From Thuidium tamariscinum (taxonomy: Eukaryota > Streptophyta > Bryopsida > Hypnales > Thuidiaceae), in assembly GCA_947034885.2 (NCBI GenBank), contig OX344751.2, forward strand, positions 3,596,001 through 3,660,000: a stretch of 64,000 nucleotides of DNA, in the 5' to 3' direction. This document shows, one piece after another, positions 1 to 10,816 of this stretch. The position numbers and the translations under genes are program-made. The notes below the pieces were generated by a model that did no database searches, had not been told where the DNA came from, and saw nothing but the letters and a program-made list of their open reading frames with translations. Each line of letters opens with the position of its first letter. The stretch's first letter is position 1.

Positions 1-120
1 ACTTTCATGCCATAGGTTGGAACACCATGAATCAAAGCCCGTGCACCCCTCCTCGCCGAGGGCTTTCCGACGGTACCAAACACGCACCCGGGGGACTCAC
101 AGTTTGGGAGATCTCAACGT
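1..120. other. GC-rich fragment at window edge
   Basis: The first 120 bases are clearly more GC-rich than the AT-rich DNA that follows. They contain CG-rich words such as CCTCCTCGCCGAGGG and end abruptly near an A-rich tract. No reading frame can be recognised. It may be the edge of a repeat or mobile element cut by the window boundary. Confidence 0.3.
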
Positions 121-1300
121 AACAAACAAAAAAACAAACAACGTATCTTCATAGGGGGATGCTCTTACACTATTTAGTGGATGATGCTCATGTAACCCAT
201 TAACCCATTAGGAAGATTTCAACCAATTGCAATGCATGAAAATTAGTGTAAAACCAATATGACTAGGGTGGAGTAATCTCCTTCACAAAATCAGGTTAAC
301 CCCAAAGTGACATTCAATTTTCAGGATTCAAAAACATCATTGCTTTTGAAGCTTTATGGATTTGAATGTCTTCATGTTATTCAAATCTCAACCGTATAAT
401 CTTGTAATTTACATGTTGTAGATGACATGTACAAAATTTGAAGTCATTTGACCACAAAGATTGCAAGATCGTAATGTTTTGATGTTGAAAATGGATGCTG
501 AAATTTTCCTAAAAACACATTTGGAGGTGAAATCTGATTTCTAAACCTACTCAAATGAAAAAACTTTATCCTACAAAATCATTCAAAACTAGTATACAAA
601 CACATTGGTGAAAAAAAAATTCATTCAATTGACTCATTGTGTCTACAAAACGACTTTGAAATGTCAAAAATCAGCAAGAAAAATTGCAAAAAACACATCT
701 AAAGTAGAACCTCCTTCTACTAGATTGCTTCTCAGTCACTCATTAATTCTTGGATTAGCATGAAATTTTAGCCACACAAACAAGACTATTATGCACAACT
801 TTTCCAAAAAGAATTATTGAAAATGGCCTTTGTATGAAGGAGAAACAAGCCGCCAAAGTTCATTGTACTCGAATATTGGCAGGATGTTGAACTTTGAATC
901 GCTCCAAAACATTCAAAACAACTTGGATTGATATGAAAATTTTATTACAATAAGAAGACTTCAAGGGGAACAAAACCCATCAAATTTTACTGAAAACAAA
1001 CATTAGATGAAGTAGATACAAGCCCCCGAAGTTGCAGCCCTAAAATGCAGTTTGGTGAAATCAAATTGAGCTGTAAAGTTCGATTGGCCACTAAAATTTC
1101 ATTATAACTTGGATTGATTTGAAAATTTTATCACACAAACTAGAAGATATTGCGCAACTTTTCCAACAAGTTTCATTGAATTTGGACCTTGGATGCAAAA
1201 GTTACAGCACTTTGAATTGGACTTGAAACTCTATGAGGACACTTTTTGTCCTCTTTGTCATTTTGGGGTTAAATGAAATTTAAAGCAGGACATCAATAAA
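121..1300. repeat. AT-rich DNA with diverged internal repeats
   Basis: No gene is visible. From about 740 to 1230 the same block recurs about three times. Each copy has a 'CTTGGATT..ATGAAAATTTTA' core, followed in two copies by 'CACAAAC..AGA..ATT.(T)GCACAACTTTTCCAA' and then 'TTCATTGAA' or a variant. The copies start near 750, 920 and 1105, so the period is roughly 180 bp. This looks like an old tandem repeat or the inside of a decayed mobile element. Confidence 0.5.
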
Positions 1301-2160
1301 TGTGGATCATTTGAAGCCAGTCTGCAGTTTCATCCCCTTGGAAAATACCGAAATTTCTTCATTAGCCACCCATGATAACTTAGAATTTGGAATTTCAAAT
1401 TCAAATTCGGATTCAAAGTCTCCAAATTTGCTACTCTCAATAGGAAAATCAAGGGTTGAAAATCTTATTCTATTGGGCCAAGCTTGTAAGTAAAGCAAGA
1501 CGTTAAATCAGTCGCACAAAGTGGCTCCAGAAGGGTAAAATGTGTCTCCAGCAGGGTAAAACTCATTTTACTAGGGATTGATAAAGGTTTGGGATTTATG
1601 TTTTTTTGGGTTTTTTTTGTTGTGTTTAACCCCTCCATATTCGAATTCAGGGTCTCTGATGTCAAATATAAACTCAAAATTTGAAAAAAATAAATTATGC
1701 AAGAAATAAAAAATTTCAGCGTTTACCCCTGTGGTAAACTCAGGGATTTTGTGGGACCGATTCAATGTCATGCATAAGTAAATTGAACAATGGTACAGCA
1801 GGTCATCTATGCTCGGTAATTGGGTAAGCTTGTGTTGCAGCAGGATGTTAAAATCCAGCCCACAAAGTGAGCCCAGAAGGCAGGATTTACTCGAACTGGG
1901 GAAAATGCTGAAATTGTTTATTTTCCACATACGATAAAGAGTTTGTAAATTTTGGATGCATAACTTATTTGCAATCAGAGACGACCCCAACTACATCAGG
2001 AACTTCAAGGCATGTGAATATGGGGCCATGATGGCACATTGTAATGCAATCAAGTAAATTTGGTGCCAACTCCCATACCAACTGAGTATGGAGAAAATGA
2101 CACCTATATTGTCAAAATGCAACCTTTGGTGTCAAAATAGCACCAAAATAGTCTGGTTCA
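1300..2160. repeat. Degenerate repeat block, related to 2.6-2.85 kb and 47.9-48.2 kb
   Basis: A phrase built on 'CCAGCAGGGTAAA' and 'CACAAAGTG.GCCCAGAAG' recurs near 1510-1570 and 1855-1890. Its complement-like form 'ACCCTGCT.GGCTCAC' appears near 2670-2690 and 2790-2810. The stretch 'CATGATAA.TTAGAATTTGGAATTTCAAATTCAAATT' near 1370-1410 reappears inverted near 47990-48040. Short open frames on both strands here overlap these repeats and are not credible genes. Confidence 0.45.
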
Positions 2161-2172
2161 ACTTTTCTGATG

Positions 2173-2445
2173 TAAGGTAGGTACACCCAAAAGTGCCAGT
2201 TTTTCATACTGTGCCTGGTTCTTGCTATTATGTTGTTCAGATTTTTTACAGTCTTGTTGGTGAGTGAAAGCATGTTCCAACGCACCAAAGAACAGTGGAT
2301 TTGGATACTGTATGCAAAAGTTATTAACAGTCAAAGTGTGTTTCTGAAAGCGCCATCTACAGTCTGGGTACATGACTGATTTTGAAAATGTATGCACGTT
2401 GTACAGTGCTTTAAGGTCAGGTGCCATTTTGGGTGTACCTACCTT
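2173..2445. mobile_element. Short terminal-inverted-repeat element (MITE-like)
   Basis: TAAGGTAGGTACACCCAAAA at 2173-2192 is matched by its reverse complement ending at 2445, giving near-perfect 20-25 bp arms around a 273 bp unit. The inside has no coding capacity beyond short antisense frames. This shape fits a non-autonomous DNA transposon, but I see no second copy in the window and no clear target-site duplication. A simple local inverted duplication is the alternative. Confidence 0.5.
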
Positions 2446-2449
2446 AGTG

Positions 2450-3240
2450 CAGCACACAAAAATCCTCTGTACAAAGTTGGCAATTTTGGGTTTTCTGGAG
2501 TAAAAGTAAAAAAAAACTCCCTATTTCATGTCATGTCTAGGGCATATCATATAATGGACCTCCTCATGCAAATTTACGATCTCTGATTGCAAATCTCACT
2601 GAATTCAGAGTTTGCAGAAACATTTCTGTCCAAAAGAATTAAAAAATTCTTGTGTTTTCCCCGAGGTAAATCTACCCTGCTCGGCTCACTTGGTATGCAG
2701 GATTTAGTGTACCCTCCACATGGCTCCATATAAACTTACTCTTTTTCTTTTCACTTTTTACCCCTAGAGAACCCCAGAATCCCAGAATTACCCTGCTGGG
2801 CTCACCTCATGGGATGGATTGAGTGTCCTGCCCCAAGCAGTGCACCATTCAAGATGATTCAGACTGCAGTCAAATCTTCAATTTGATTTCTTACCAACTC
2901 CTGGGCCAGTAAATTAATTGACTATTTGACATCAAAGGTTATGACTTTAGGGTAAGGTGATGAGAGGATTGGATTTGATAGACAAGGGCTTTCTCCATCC
3001 CTCTACAAAAAAACTCTTAATTAGAAATTGAGCATGAGTGTACGTTTAAGACCATTCCATTATTTGATTTTAATTGTTGATTGTTGATTGTTGAGTCTTA
3101 AGTGACGTAACATTTTTGTGATTGATTGAGGAGGAATTGATTTGAATTTCACATGGCTTGCTCAACGATCAAAATTAATAAATTGACGGTAGTTGATTGG
3201 TACACGTACTACATCTAATTGAGAGTTTTTCAGTGGTATA
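2450..3240. other. Intergenic, no gene seen
   Basis: AT-rich DNA holding two further copies of the 'ACCCTGCT.GGCTCAC' phrase (about 2670-2690 and 2790-2810). Nothing else could be recognised. Confidence 0.5.
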
Positions 3241-3244
3241 AAGC

Positions 3245-3530
3245 AACCCCTTTTTTTTTACTATTGAAAAAGAGCCAAGATGGCGATCACTTCAAATTTA
3301 GTGAAGTATTGTATTTCTACATTCATCCATCTTTTGGACTTAAAAACACTTTTCCATCATATTCATACACTTTTTCATCCAAATTTGGCAACTTCGTCCA
3401 TTTTAAAAAGAAAATTGGAATTATTTTTAGCAAAAAAATATTACTTTTATCTGGTGAAAAATATACATTTATTTTGAAATGGTGCAATTTGGTCCTATGG
3501 TGCCAAAAAAAAGGATTGGTACAAAGGGAG
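3245..3530 (+). mobile_element. Dispersed repeat, copy A (partner at 16.64-16.93 kb)
   Basis: This 285 bp block matches 16640-16925 in reverse complement over its whole length. Shared landmarks include 'TCCATCTTTTGGAC', 'CAAATTTGGCAA', and 'GGTGCAATTTGGTC..ATGGTGCCAAAAAAAAGGATTGGT'. Both ends read CAAYCCY followed by a run of T facing inward (inverted), as in a small terminal-inverted-repeat element. A 127 codon open frame runs across it, but the partner copy does not preserve a frame, so I do not call a gene. Confidence 0.6.
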
Positions 3531-4888
3531 TATTTACCTAGGGCATTTGTTCAATCAAGGTCTTTTATATTAGTTGTTACTTATATACATTCAGCTTGTT
3601 GAAAACCAAAGATTATAGTAGAGGTATTTGTAAGAGAGCCTACCTAGCTTAAGCTACTATATCAAAATCTTAAAATTTTTTTGCATGGAATTGTGGACTT
3701 AATTTTGTGATGATTTTGTGAAAGGAATTTAATTTTGTGATATTTTGGGAAAGGAATTGTGGACTTATAGTGCTTACAAGAGAGATGAAAAAATATCACA
3801 AGGAGCTTTATGAGGTGAGGCCAACAACTCTTGAATGTAACCATGACATTGCACGCTCTCTAAAGAGTATTCGAGTGTTGACTAAGAGGGACAAATGGCA
3901 ACGCTAGCCAAGAAGTTGATGAGGAAAATAGTGAATATATTATAAAGATCAATTTTTCAAGCTTTTCAAGGACTTCCCACGCCCTTTCATGCTTTTCATG
4001 TTTTTCATTGTATTTTAATTTTGTATCAACTTCATTGAAGAAGGCTTTTTATATAAAACACTATACAATAGTTTGCCATTATTTTTATGAAAAAAATTAC
4101 CTCTTATAAAGGTGAAATTATTTTCTATGGAAATATTCAATATATTTGGAAACCCGCTTTTGTATTTTCATGATCTTAGGCAATTGGATTAGAATGACTC
4201 AAAGTATTGTGAAAATTGCAGTAACCAAATAAAACAATAAGAAAATGCACCATGAATCAACTAATTATTTGAATTTATGTATATAAAAATTTTCAAAAAA
4301 AATTCAGAAAATGGCTAGTATATAGATTTTTATAAGATTGTACGCTTAAGAAGATCAAACACAGAATAATTCTTTGAGTAGAGGAGCTATAGTATAGATG
4401 TTCTACAAGAATTGGAGATATTGAAATTGAATTTTGAAATAAATTAGGAAAATAAATTTTAATTTTCTTAATATCTTTGTTAAGGTTTCAACCTACAAAT
4501 TTCTTCAAACATTATACCTAAACATAGTTTTATAAAAAATAATGCAAAATATATATTTTGATGTTTGCTTCTTAAATATAATAAAGAAGATTATAAAGAC
4601 CAAAAAATTGGATATTCTACTAAACAAGGTGATTTTAGGTCAACCAATGTTATCTGAAGGAAAAAAATTCATGATCATTACAGTATTGAAATAAAAGAAG
4701 AAGGATTGAATGCACACACAAGTGGAGACATTTCACCTTTAAAAAAATATCTTATCTTTATGCTATCCTAGTGGACAACTTTGAATCCCATTTTATAACT
4801 CTAAATTTTCTTAAAGCTTTACTAAAATTATAAATAGCAATACTAAAATTCTCTTAAGGTTCCACAATTGCAAATAGTAAATTATCTT
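3531..4888. other. AT-rich intergenic DNA, no gene seen
   Basis: No open frame of credible length or composition, no RNA gene and no clear repeat beyond short A/T runs. A small direct repeat 'TTAATTTTGTGATnTTTTG' occurs at about 3700-3750. Confidence 0.5.
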
Positions 4889-4899
4889 GGTAATATTGT

Positions 4900-5136
4900 C
4901 AACGATGCTAGCGTGTGAGCGTGAACATGTGAGCATGTGAGCTTGTAATATGTATATAAGTAGATACACTACCACCTTTGAAGGTGTTTATAGTAAAAAT
5001 GCCTATAATATAGGTACCTATAGTATAAATACACTCTTATCATAGAAGGTTTCTATAGTTTAAGCACCTATACTAGAAGTGCATCATCTTTGAGGCTCAC
5101 AAGCTCACACTTCTATGCTCACACACTAGCAACCGT
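4900..5136 (+). mobile_element. MITE family 1, copy 1 (hAT-like), with flanking direct repeat
   Basis: A non-autonomous element of about 237 bp. Its ends are inverted repeats: CAACGATGCTAGCGTGTGAGC on the left, and GCTCACACACTAGC.AACCGT on the right. The inside carries palindromic CCTATAATATAGGTACCTATA words and no coding frame. GGTAATATTGT lies on both sides (4889-4899 and 5137-5147) and looks like a target-site duplication; at least 8 bp of it is expected for hAT elements. Three more copies lie at 9.04, 22.80 and 34.65 kb. Confidence 0.75.
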
Positions 5137-5149
5137 GGTAATATTGTAA

Positions 5150-7840
5150 CAAATATGCAAGGTGTAAAATAGTCATGTGCACCATTGTTTGTGAAGCTTT
5201 GATAATTTAGATGTATGTTGTTGAGGTGCAAGAATTTGCTTTTAAAAAACCCAAATTTTTTGGTTGCAATTGAATTTAGTTCAAGCTATAATAAGGTACA
5301 AGAAAATATAATAGAATAAGAAGTACGATGAACTACTTCAAATCAAAGTGAATATATCATTTGTTGTATAATATCCATAAATAAATCATAAATAATGGAC
5401 CATTTTATATATGTAGATGTATATTAATATAAAAGATGTATTGTATTGTATATCAATATACAAATAATATATATATAAACTATATAAATCATACATCATA
5501 TAGTATAAATGTATAAAATGCTATATATGTATCAATAAAACCTTGAAAAGAAGCCTAATTTTGAATGAGTGCCATATCTTTTTCAAAACTCCAAATCAAA
5601 TGAATCTTATTTTCAAAGAAAGACAATAAAATGTTCTACAATTTTTCAAATTTCAATGCCAAAAAAGATATTGTTCAATACTTATAGCTTGTTGAAGTTG
5701 ACAACCTCAATTTCAAAGGAAGTTGTACATATTTTCACCTCAAAATTCATAACTTTCATTCTATATCTTCAAATCATGAGTTTAAAAGCTTTTTAAAAAG
5801 CTAATACAAATTCCTAAAGACTCTCAAAGTCTCAAATCTAAACCTCGTACTATTTCGATTTTTATAACCATTCGAAAACTACTCTCTTCAAAGATAAAGG
5901 CAACTCACTACTATATTATTCTCAAATGCATAATTTTCACTCTCTTACTTCAAATGAAGCGTATTATAGTTCTTTAGAACAACAACAACACAATATATAA
6001 GTGTACAAAACCTTAAAATCAAATACTTTTTAACATAACAACTATGGATGCCCAAAAGAGGTTGCTCTCAAACTTCACAATAAATAAACTTCTCCCATTC
6101 TATCATGCATAATTTTTGCATACTAACTCCAAATTTAACAAATAATAACTCCTTGAAATTACAAAAAGAAAAAAAATATACTATTAAATTTTTATGATAA
6201 AAATCACAAAATAAAACACATTATGGTTCTCCAAGAACTTGGCCTATTCACTAACAATTAAAAAAAATGAAGAAGAAGACTCTCCTTCTTAACTCTCACT
6301 TTATCTTCAACCTCCATCACCCAAACAAGTGGATATCAGTCCATAAATTGACTCAAAGACATCTTAACAACCATTAGTCAATGTATAAGACTCTACCACT
6401 AATTTACTATTCAAACTTTGAAGGTTGAAAGCCTCAAACTTTTACTAGAAGGTACATTACTTTCATTCTTCATTCCTACAACTTCAAATACATAAATTAA
6501 TTCTTGAAATGCTATCAAATAAATAAATCAAAGTAGTAAGGATTTAGTATGTATCTTAACCTCTAAAGTTATTTACAATGTTTTCACCAAAAATCCTCCT
6601 AAACTGCCATTTTTAACACAAGTACCAAATATTTGGAAAATATTGTTTTTAGACACATGTAACCATAGGATCTTGTAGTATGCTGGTTTGAGAAGATGAG
6701 GAAAAAATTTCAAAAATTTCTACCATATGGATTACAAGATATTAGTGTTCAAAGTTACAAAAATTATTTTTTTACCACTGCGAAAATCCGGGCAGCTTTA
6801 CTTTACAAGCTCACATTTGCATGAAAAAAGTCCAAAATGGTAGTTCTTCTTTGGATTCATTCTCCAAGGCAAGTTGGCTACATGCTTGAAAATTTTCAAA
6901 TCATTTGGAATTGAACATCATATAGAAAAAAAATAGTAAGTAAAAGAAGTAGAGAATGATTTAAAATACTAAAATGTTAACAATTTTATTTGTGAAATTG
7001 AAACTTGCCAATCCCAATGGTTCATATGTTGTAATAAACAATCTACACCCAATGTTTTTATTTTTTTCCAAAAATATTGAAAATTGAGTAAAATAGAGAA
7101 TTTCAAAGTTTATTTTAGAGTAGAGAATCCATAACTACCTGCAAACTAAAACTCTTCACAACTTTTGACTCATTAGTCTAAATGGAATGATTCAAACCTT
7201 TCCACTTATATATAAATCTATAAAACCAATTTCAAATTTTTGTTTTCAAAAAAAGTAATTTTTTTAGATCTGCCCGAACTGCCTGAGTTGAGAAATAAAC
7301 AACATATCATGTAATAATTTTTTAACCATGTAGTCAAAAGTCACGAAAATTGTTGGGCTTTAAAGATATTCTTCATTTGCACCTTCTATTAAATTTCGGT
7401 CCCAAAACATGGAAATCTCTAGTCACACGTACCTACCTGAATTAGTTATGTTGCCAAAAAAGGCACGTTGGTCCTTTAGGGGTTAAAGATAGAAAACTAG
7501 AGTTCAATAAAAGTGTCATTCTATTTGGAAAAATGTGAGGATGCATCTAATGGTTGTAGCAACATATTATGCACAGTTAGCTTTAAGTAAAAGATTGATT
7601 GAACCTTCCAACCAATGTTCATGGCCTTGACTCTCTTCAATAGACCTTACTATACAAAAATATTGATTGTCATTAAGACCTTCGAAACAACCTTTGAAAC
7701 AATCTTCAAAACAACCTTCAAAACAACCTTTAAATATCACATCTTTAGTGTTGAATTTAATACATCCAAATTGTAGTAAAATCATCATCGTCTAAGCATC
7801 ACATTAATGATTCTAGTGCCAATGCTTCTAAATTTGAGGT
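5150..7840. other. AT-rich intergenic DNA, no gene seen
   Basis: This stretch holds many A/T runs, an extreme AT block at 5400-5530 rich in TATATA, and a short direct repeat CAACCTT.GAAACAA near 7689-7730. The peptide 'FKGCFEGCFEDCFKGCFEG' read on the minus strand is only a translation of that repeat. No RNA gene or recognisable protein was found. Confidence 0.5.
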
Positions 7841-7849
7841 TGTTTTGGA

Positions 7850-8935
7850 GGACGAGAGGACCCAACAATATCTTGTAGACGTTTGTGTGGTAATGCAAGA
7901 TTCAGTGGCACAAGAGGTTGAGTTGGCGATTGTGACATTAAAAACTCAAATTCATACTTTGCTTTAAGTTCTACATCTTGAGACTTGGAAAAAACCCTCT
8001 AGTTTGATATATTAATTAGAATCCAAAATGAAAAGAAAGAAACCTACATCAAATTGTTGAAGTTCTTGAACAATCCCCTCCTCTTTATAGTTTGCTTGTT
8101 ATAATAAAGAGAATGCTTATATTTGAAGTCACTCCAATTGACGTCACCTTCTTCTTTATATTATTTTAATAAAATCCACATAAAACCTTATTTTATATAT
8201 TGTATGCATTTACAATGATGTGACATTTGCCCCCTTTAAATCTATACATCCTCTAGTATGTGCCAAGTTTATCCTTCATTTTTCTTACTTTGATTTCCTT
8301 CTTCATCTTCATTATTTATTTTCCTTCTAGTGGTGGAAAAAATGCATCCAAATCTTCACTTAAAAATCTTCCATCCTACCTCTGAAATGCCTTTACTTGT
8401 TTTTCTGCCATTGAATTTCCAATGAGGCTCCATCTAACTCAAAGTGAATATGTAGCATTGTCATGAATCTTTGTCACCACATAATGCCCAAACCATCGTT
8501 GTGCAAACTTTTGTAATGTGCTATGTTGATGTTCAAGAGTACTATCAAAGAGCAATACCTAATCATCTTCTTCAAATCTCTCTTTGTTATTCAATCTTAC
8601 AGTCTTAAGTCTTTCAATTGTTGCTTAATGATCCTCGGGTAGTCTTCCAAGTTATTGAATGCAAAGTTCTAGCAGTCTTTTTATATTAATATTATCTCCC
8701 CACGACAAAAATACTCAAGTTGGAATAGACTATTCACCTAACATAATAGGCTTTTGTCTATGCATAAGCTCTATTGGCTTGTATCCATAACAGTGCTATG
8801 TGTGGTTATATCAACCTACAATGCAAATACAGGCAATTTAGGTCAAAGATTAGATTTTCCTTTACAAGCCTTGACCATTGTATACAAGGATGTACAATAT
8901 ACTTTTTCATATGCATACTATTTTATAATTTAGCC
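7850..8935 (-). pseudogene. Decayed Ty3/gypsy retrotransposon pol (integrase C-terminal region)
   Basis: Read on the minus strand, about 8440-8500 encodes a block like the end of gypsy integrases (WFGHYVVTKIHDNATY). It is followed, after frameshifts, by a region like the conserved 'ELDG..(V/M)AGK.(V/I)K.F..R' tail. Higher coordinates (about 8790-8830) hold a degraded 'R.T.HS.TG' region typical of the integrase core end. Stops and frameshifts interrupt every frame, so it cannot make a protein. LTRs, reverse transcriptase and gag were not identified. The assignment rests on motif resemblance only. Confidence 0.6.
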
Positions 8936-9039
8936 CCCCCAAAGTGCACATAACCATGTGCTTTTTTATAAAACATTGTTGTAGATGAACTTTTGCTAAT
9001 CACCACAAAGTTGTTTGTTTAATTTCCAAATCCAATAAT

Positions 9040-9265
9040 GTTAGTATGTAAGCATGCATGAAAATGTGAGCATATGAGTTTGGAGTATATGTATAAGTAG
9101 ATATTTTACAACCATTGAAGGTGCTAATGACTTAAACACCTATAATATAGGTATTTATAATATAGATGCACTATCATTATAGAAGGTTTCTACTTTATAA
9201 ACACTTGTATCATCGATATAGTCTTTTAAAGTCATGAGCTCACCCTCTTAGGCTCGTAAAATACC
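9040..9265 (+). mobile_element. MITE family 1, copy 2 (degraded)
   Basis: Same order of landmarks as the copy at 4.9 kb: GTTAGTATGTAAGCATGCATG at the left, then 'GTATAAGTAGATA', 'CATTGAAGGTG', 'CACCTATAATATAGGTATTTATAATATAGATGCACTATCATTATAGAAGGTTTCTA' and a worn right end. No flanking direct repeat could be found, so this copy is older or has lost an end. Confidence 0.65.
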
Positions 9266-9282
9266 AACGTCCCCATCACCTC

Positions 9283-9430
9283 ATTGTCAAAGTCCTCTTC
9301 TCCCAAGAATGGCAATATTCCCTATTCTTCAAACCACAGTCTCCAAGAACCTTTTGAAAGTGAAAGCACGAAGTCTGAAAAACCTTTCCAATCCTTCAAA
9401 TGCCTAAGACCAATCACAATCCACCAGGTG
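9283..9430. repeat. Repeat shared with 18.26-18.44 kb, upstream of OSCA gene
   Basis: About 150 bp are alignable to 18260-18440 in the same orientation. Shared words include 'AAAGTCCTCTTCTCC.AAGAATGG.AA.ATT', 'ATTCTTCAAACCA' and 'TCCTTCAAATGCCTAAGA.AATCACAATCCACCA'. Both copies lie upstream of plus-strand genes. It could be a relic of a duplicated gene fragment, a shared promoter-proximal repeat or a small mobile element. Confidence 0.55.
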
Positions 9431-9703
9431 AGCTCCCCCAAACCCTAGCCCACCATAAACCCTAGAAACAAGGAGAATGCATTGAATTTCGGATCAAAAA
9501 CCTCCACCTGCAGGTTTACAGGCTTTTGGGTGGGCTCTCGTCTTCCTGAGGATCGACGAGTGGACGACCATCCCCCTGGTCGGTGCCGCATCTCTCTCGA
9601 TTCTCCAGCCCCTCACGATGATAGAAACATGAAATCAATTCAACATGAAACTTGACTGTTATAATTTGATTGCAGTCTCTTGTCATGTTGTAAACCACCG
9701 GCC

Positions 9704-10395
9704 TTCTCAACGACATCTTGAATCTTGGGAAATATCCAGGATTAGTTATTCTTCAACACTGGAATTCGTATGATCAATGCAACTGCTTGAGAGATTGTGA
9801 GACGTCCGACCTGCAGCTGGTGTAATTACAGCGATTCGTAACTATTAGCCGATGATTTTAAATTTTAAATTTTTTTAAACAGAGTGTGAGTGGGAGGCTT
9901 CGTTGTGAGCACCATCACGATGATGAAGATCGAGCAGGTCGAGTGTGGTAGTGTAAGTAGTAGAGAGATTAGACCGAAATCACAACAACTAGGTGTTGCA
10001 TCTGAAAATTTCGCCCAATTCGGTCGAAGAGACTTATCTAGTTAGTAACCTATTTCTCAACGACATCTTGAATCTTTGAGAACCACTCAAGATTAGTTAC
10101 ACCTCAACAGAGGCCTCTGTGTGATTATTGCAACCTTTGATTGATTGTGGGAGCGTTCACGTACATCGTAACAACCAATTGATGATTTTCAATTTTTTTC
10201 GAATGTTCAACAGAGTTTTAGTGGGACTCTGGTGATCACTGTGAGCACCATAGCTATGAAGAAAGATCGAGCAAGATTGTTGTAGTGTAACTACTTGAGG
10301 GTTTAGAGGCGATTATACCTTTACTAGTTTCGAGGAATTTGATCGAAATTGCAACAACCAGAATTTGAATCTGGAAATTTCTCCAATTTTAAAAC
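9704..10395 (+). repeat. 350 bp tandem duplication upstream of OSCA gene
   Basis: TTCTCAACGACATCTTGAATCTT occurs at 9704 and again at 10054, exactly 350 bp apart. The following sequence is alignable with moderate divergence through landmarks such as 'GATTAGTTA', 'GTGAGCACCAT', 'GATCGAGCA', 'TAGTGTAA' and 'ATCTG.AAATTT'. A weaker third copy may start near 10425 ('TTGTGATCACGGTGGTCG'). The block ends about 420 bp before the start codon, so it lies in the promoter or 5' leader. Confidence 0.7.
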
Positions 10396-10816
10396 GGGCT
10401 CGGGGGCGAAGTACGGTTGCATGGGAAGGCCATCTTGTGATCACGGTGGTCGTAGGGAACGAGAAGAAAGAGTGCAGTTAGCAGAGAGGCCAGGGGTGCG
10501 GGATGAGATTGTAGTAGTTCTCTAAGAACTAGTGACAATTCTCCCGAATTTCGGATAGATTATTTCCCGCTAGGTGTGGCGATACGACGATGATTGAGAA
10601 CGTATACGGAGTGAGGAATCGTGATCTACATTGACAGTGACGAGATGACCCTGCGAGAGGATTGATGTGGTGCACAAGGTGGTTCAAATCATAGGATTAA
10701 TTAATACATTAAGTACCCACACGCTTGAGCCGTTTGAGAGATTTTTGAACTAATCAGGCGATGCACAAGTGATCGAGAGAGAGGCTTGAGAAGTAGAAAG
10801 CGAGGATTTGGTGAAG

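Noticed and set aside
3219..3602. 127 codon open frame on the plus strand
   Set aside because: It lies across a dispersed repeat whose inverted partner at 16.6 kb does not keep the frame; composition is Phe- and Lys-rich as expected from AT-rich DNA.
7567..7788. Cys-Phe repeat peptide on the minus strand
   Set aside because: It is the translation of a short CAACCTTNRAAACAA DNA repeat, not a conserved protein.
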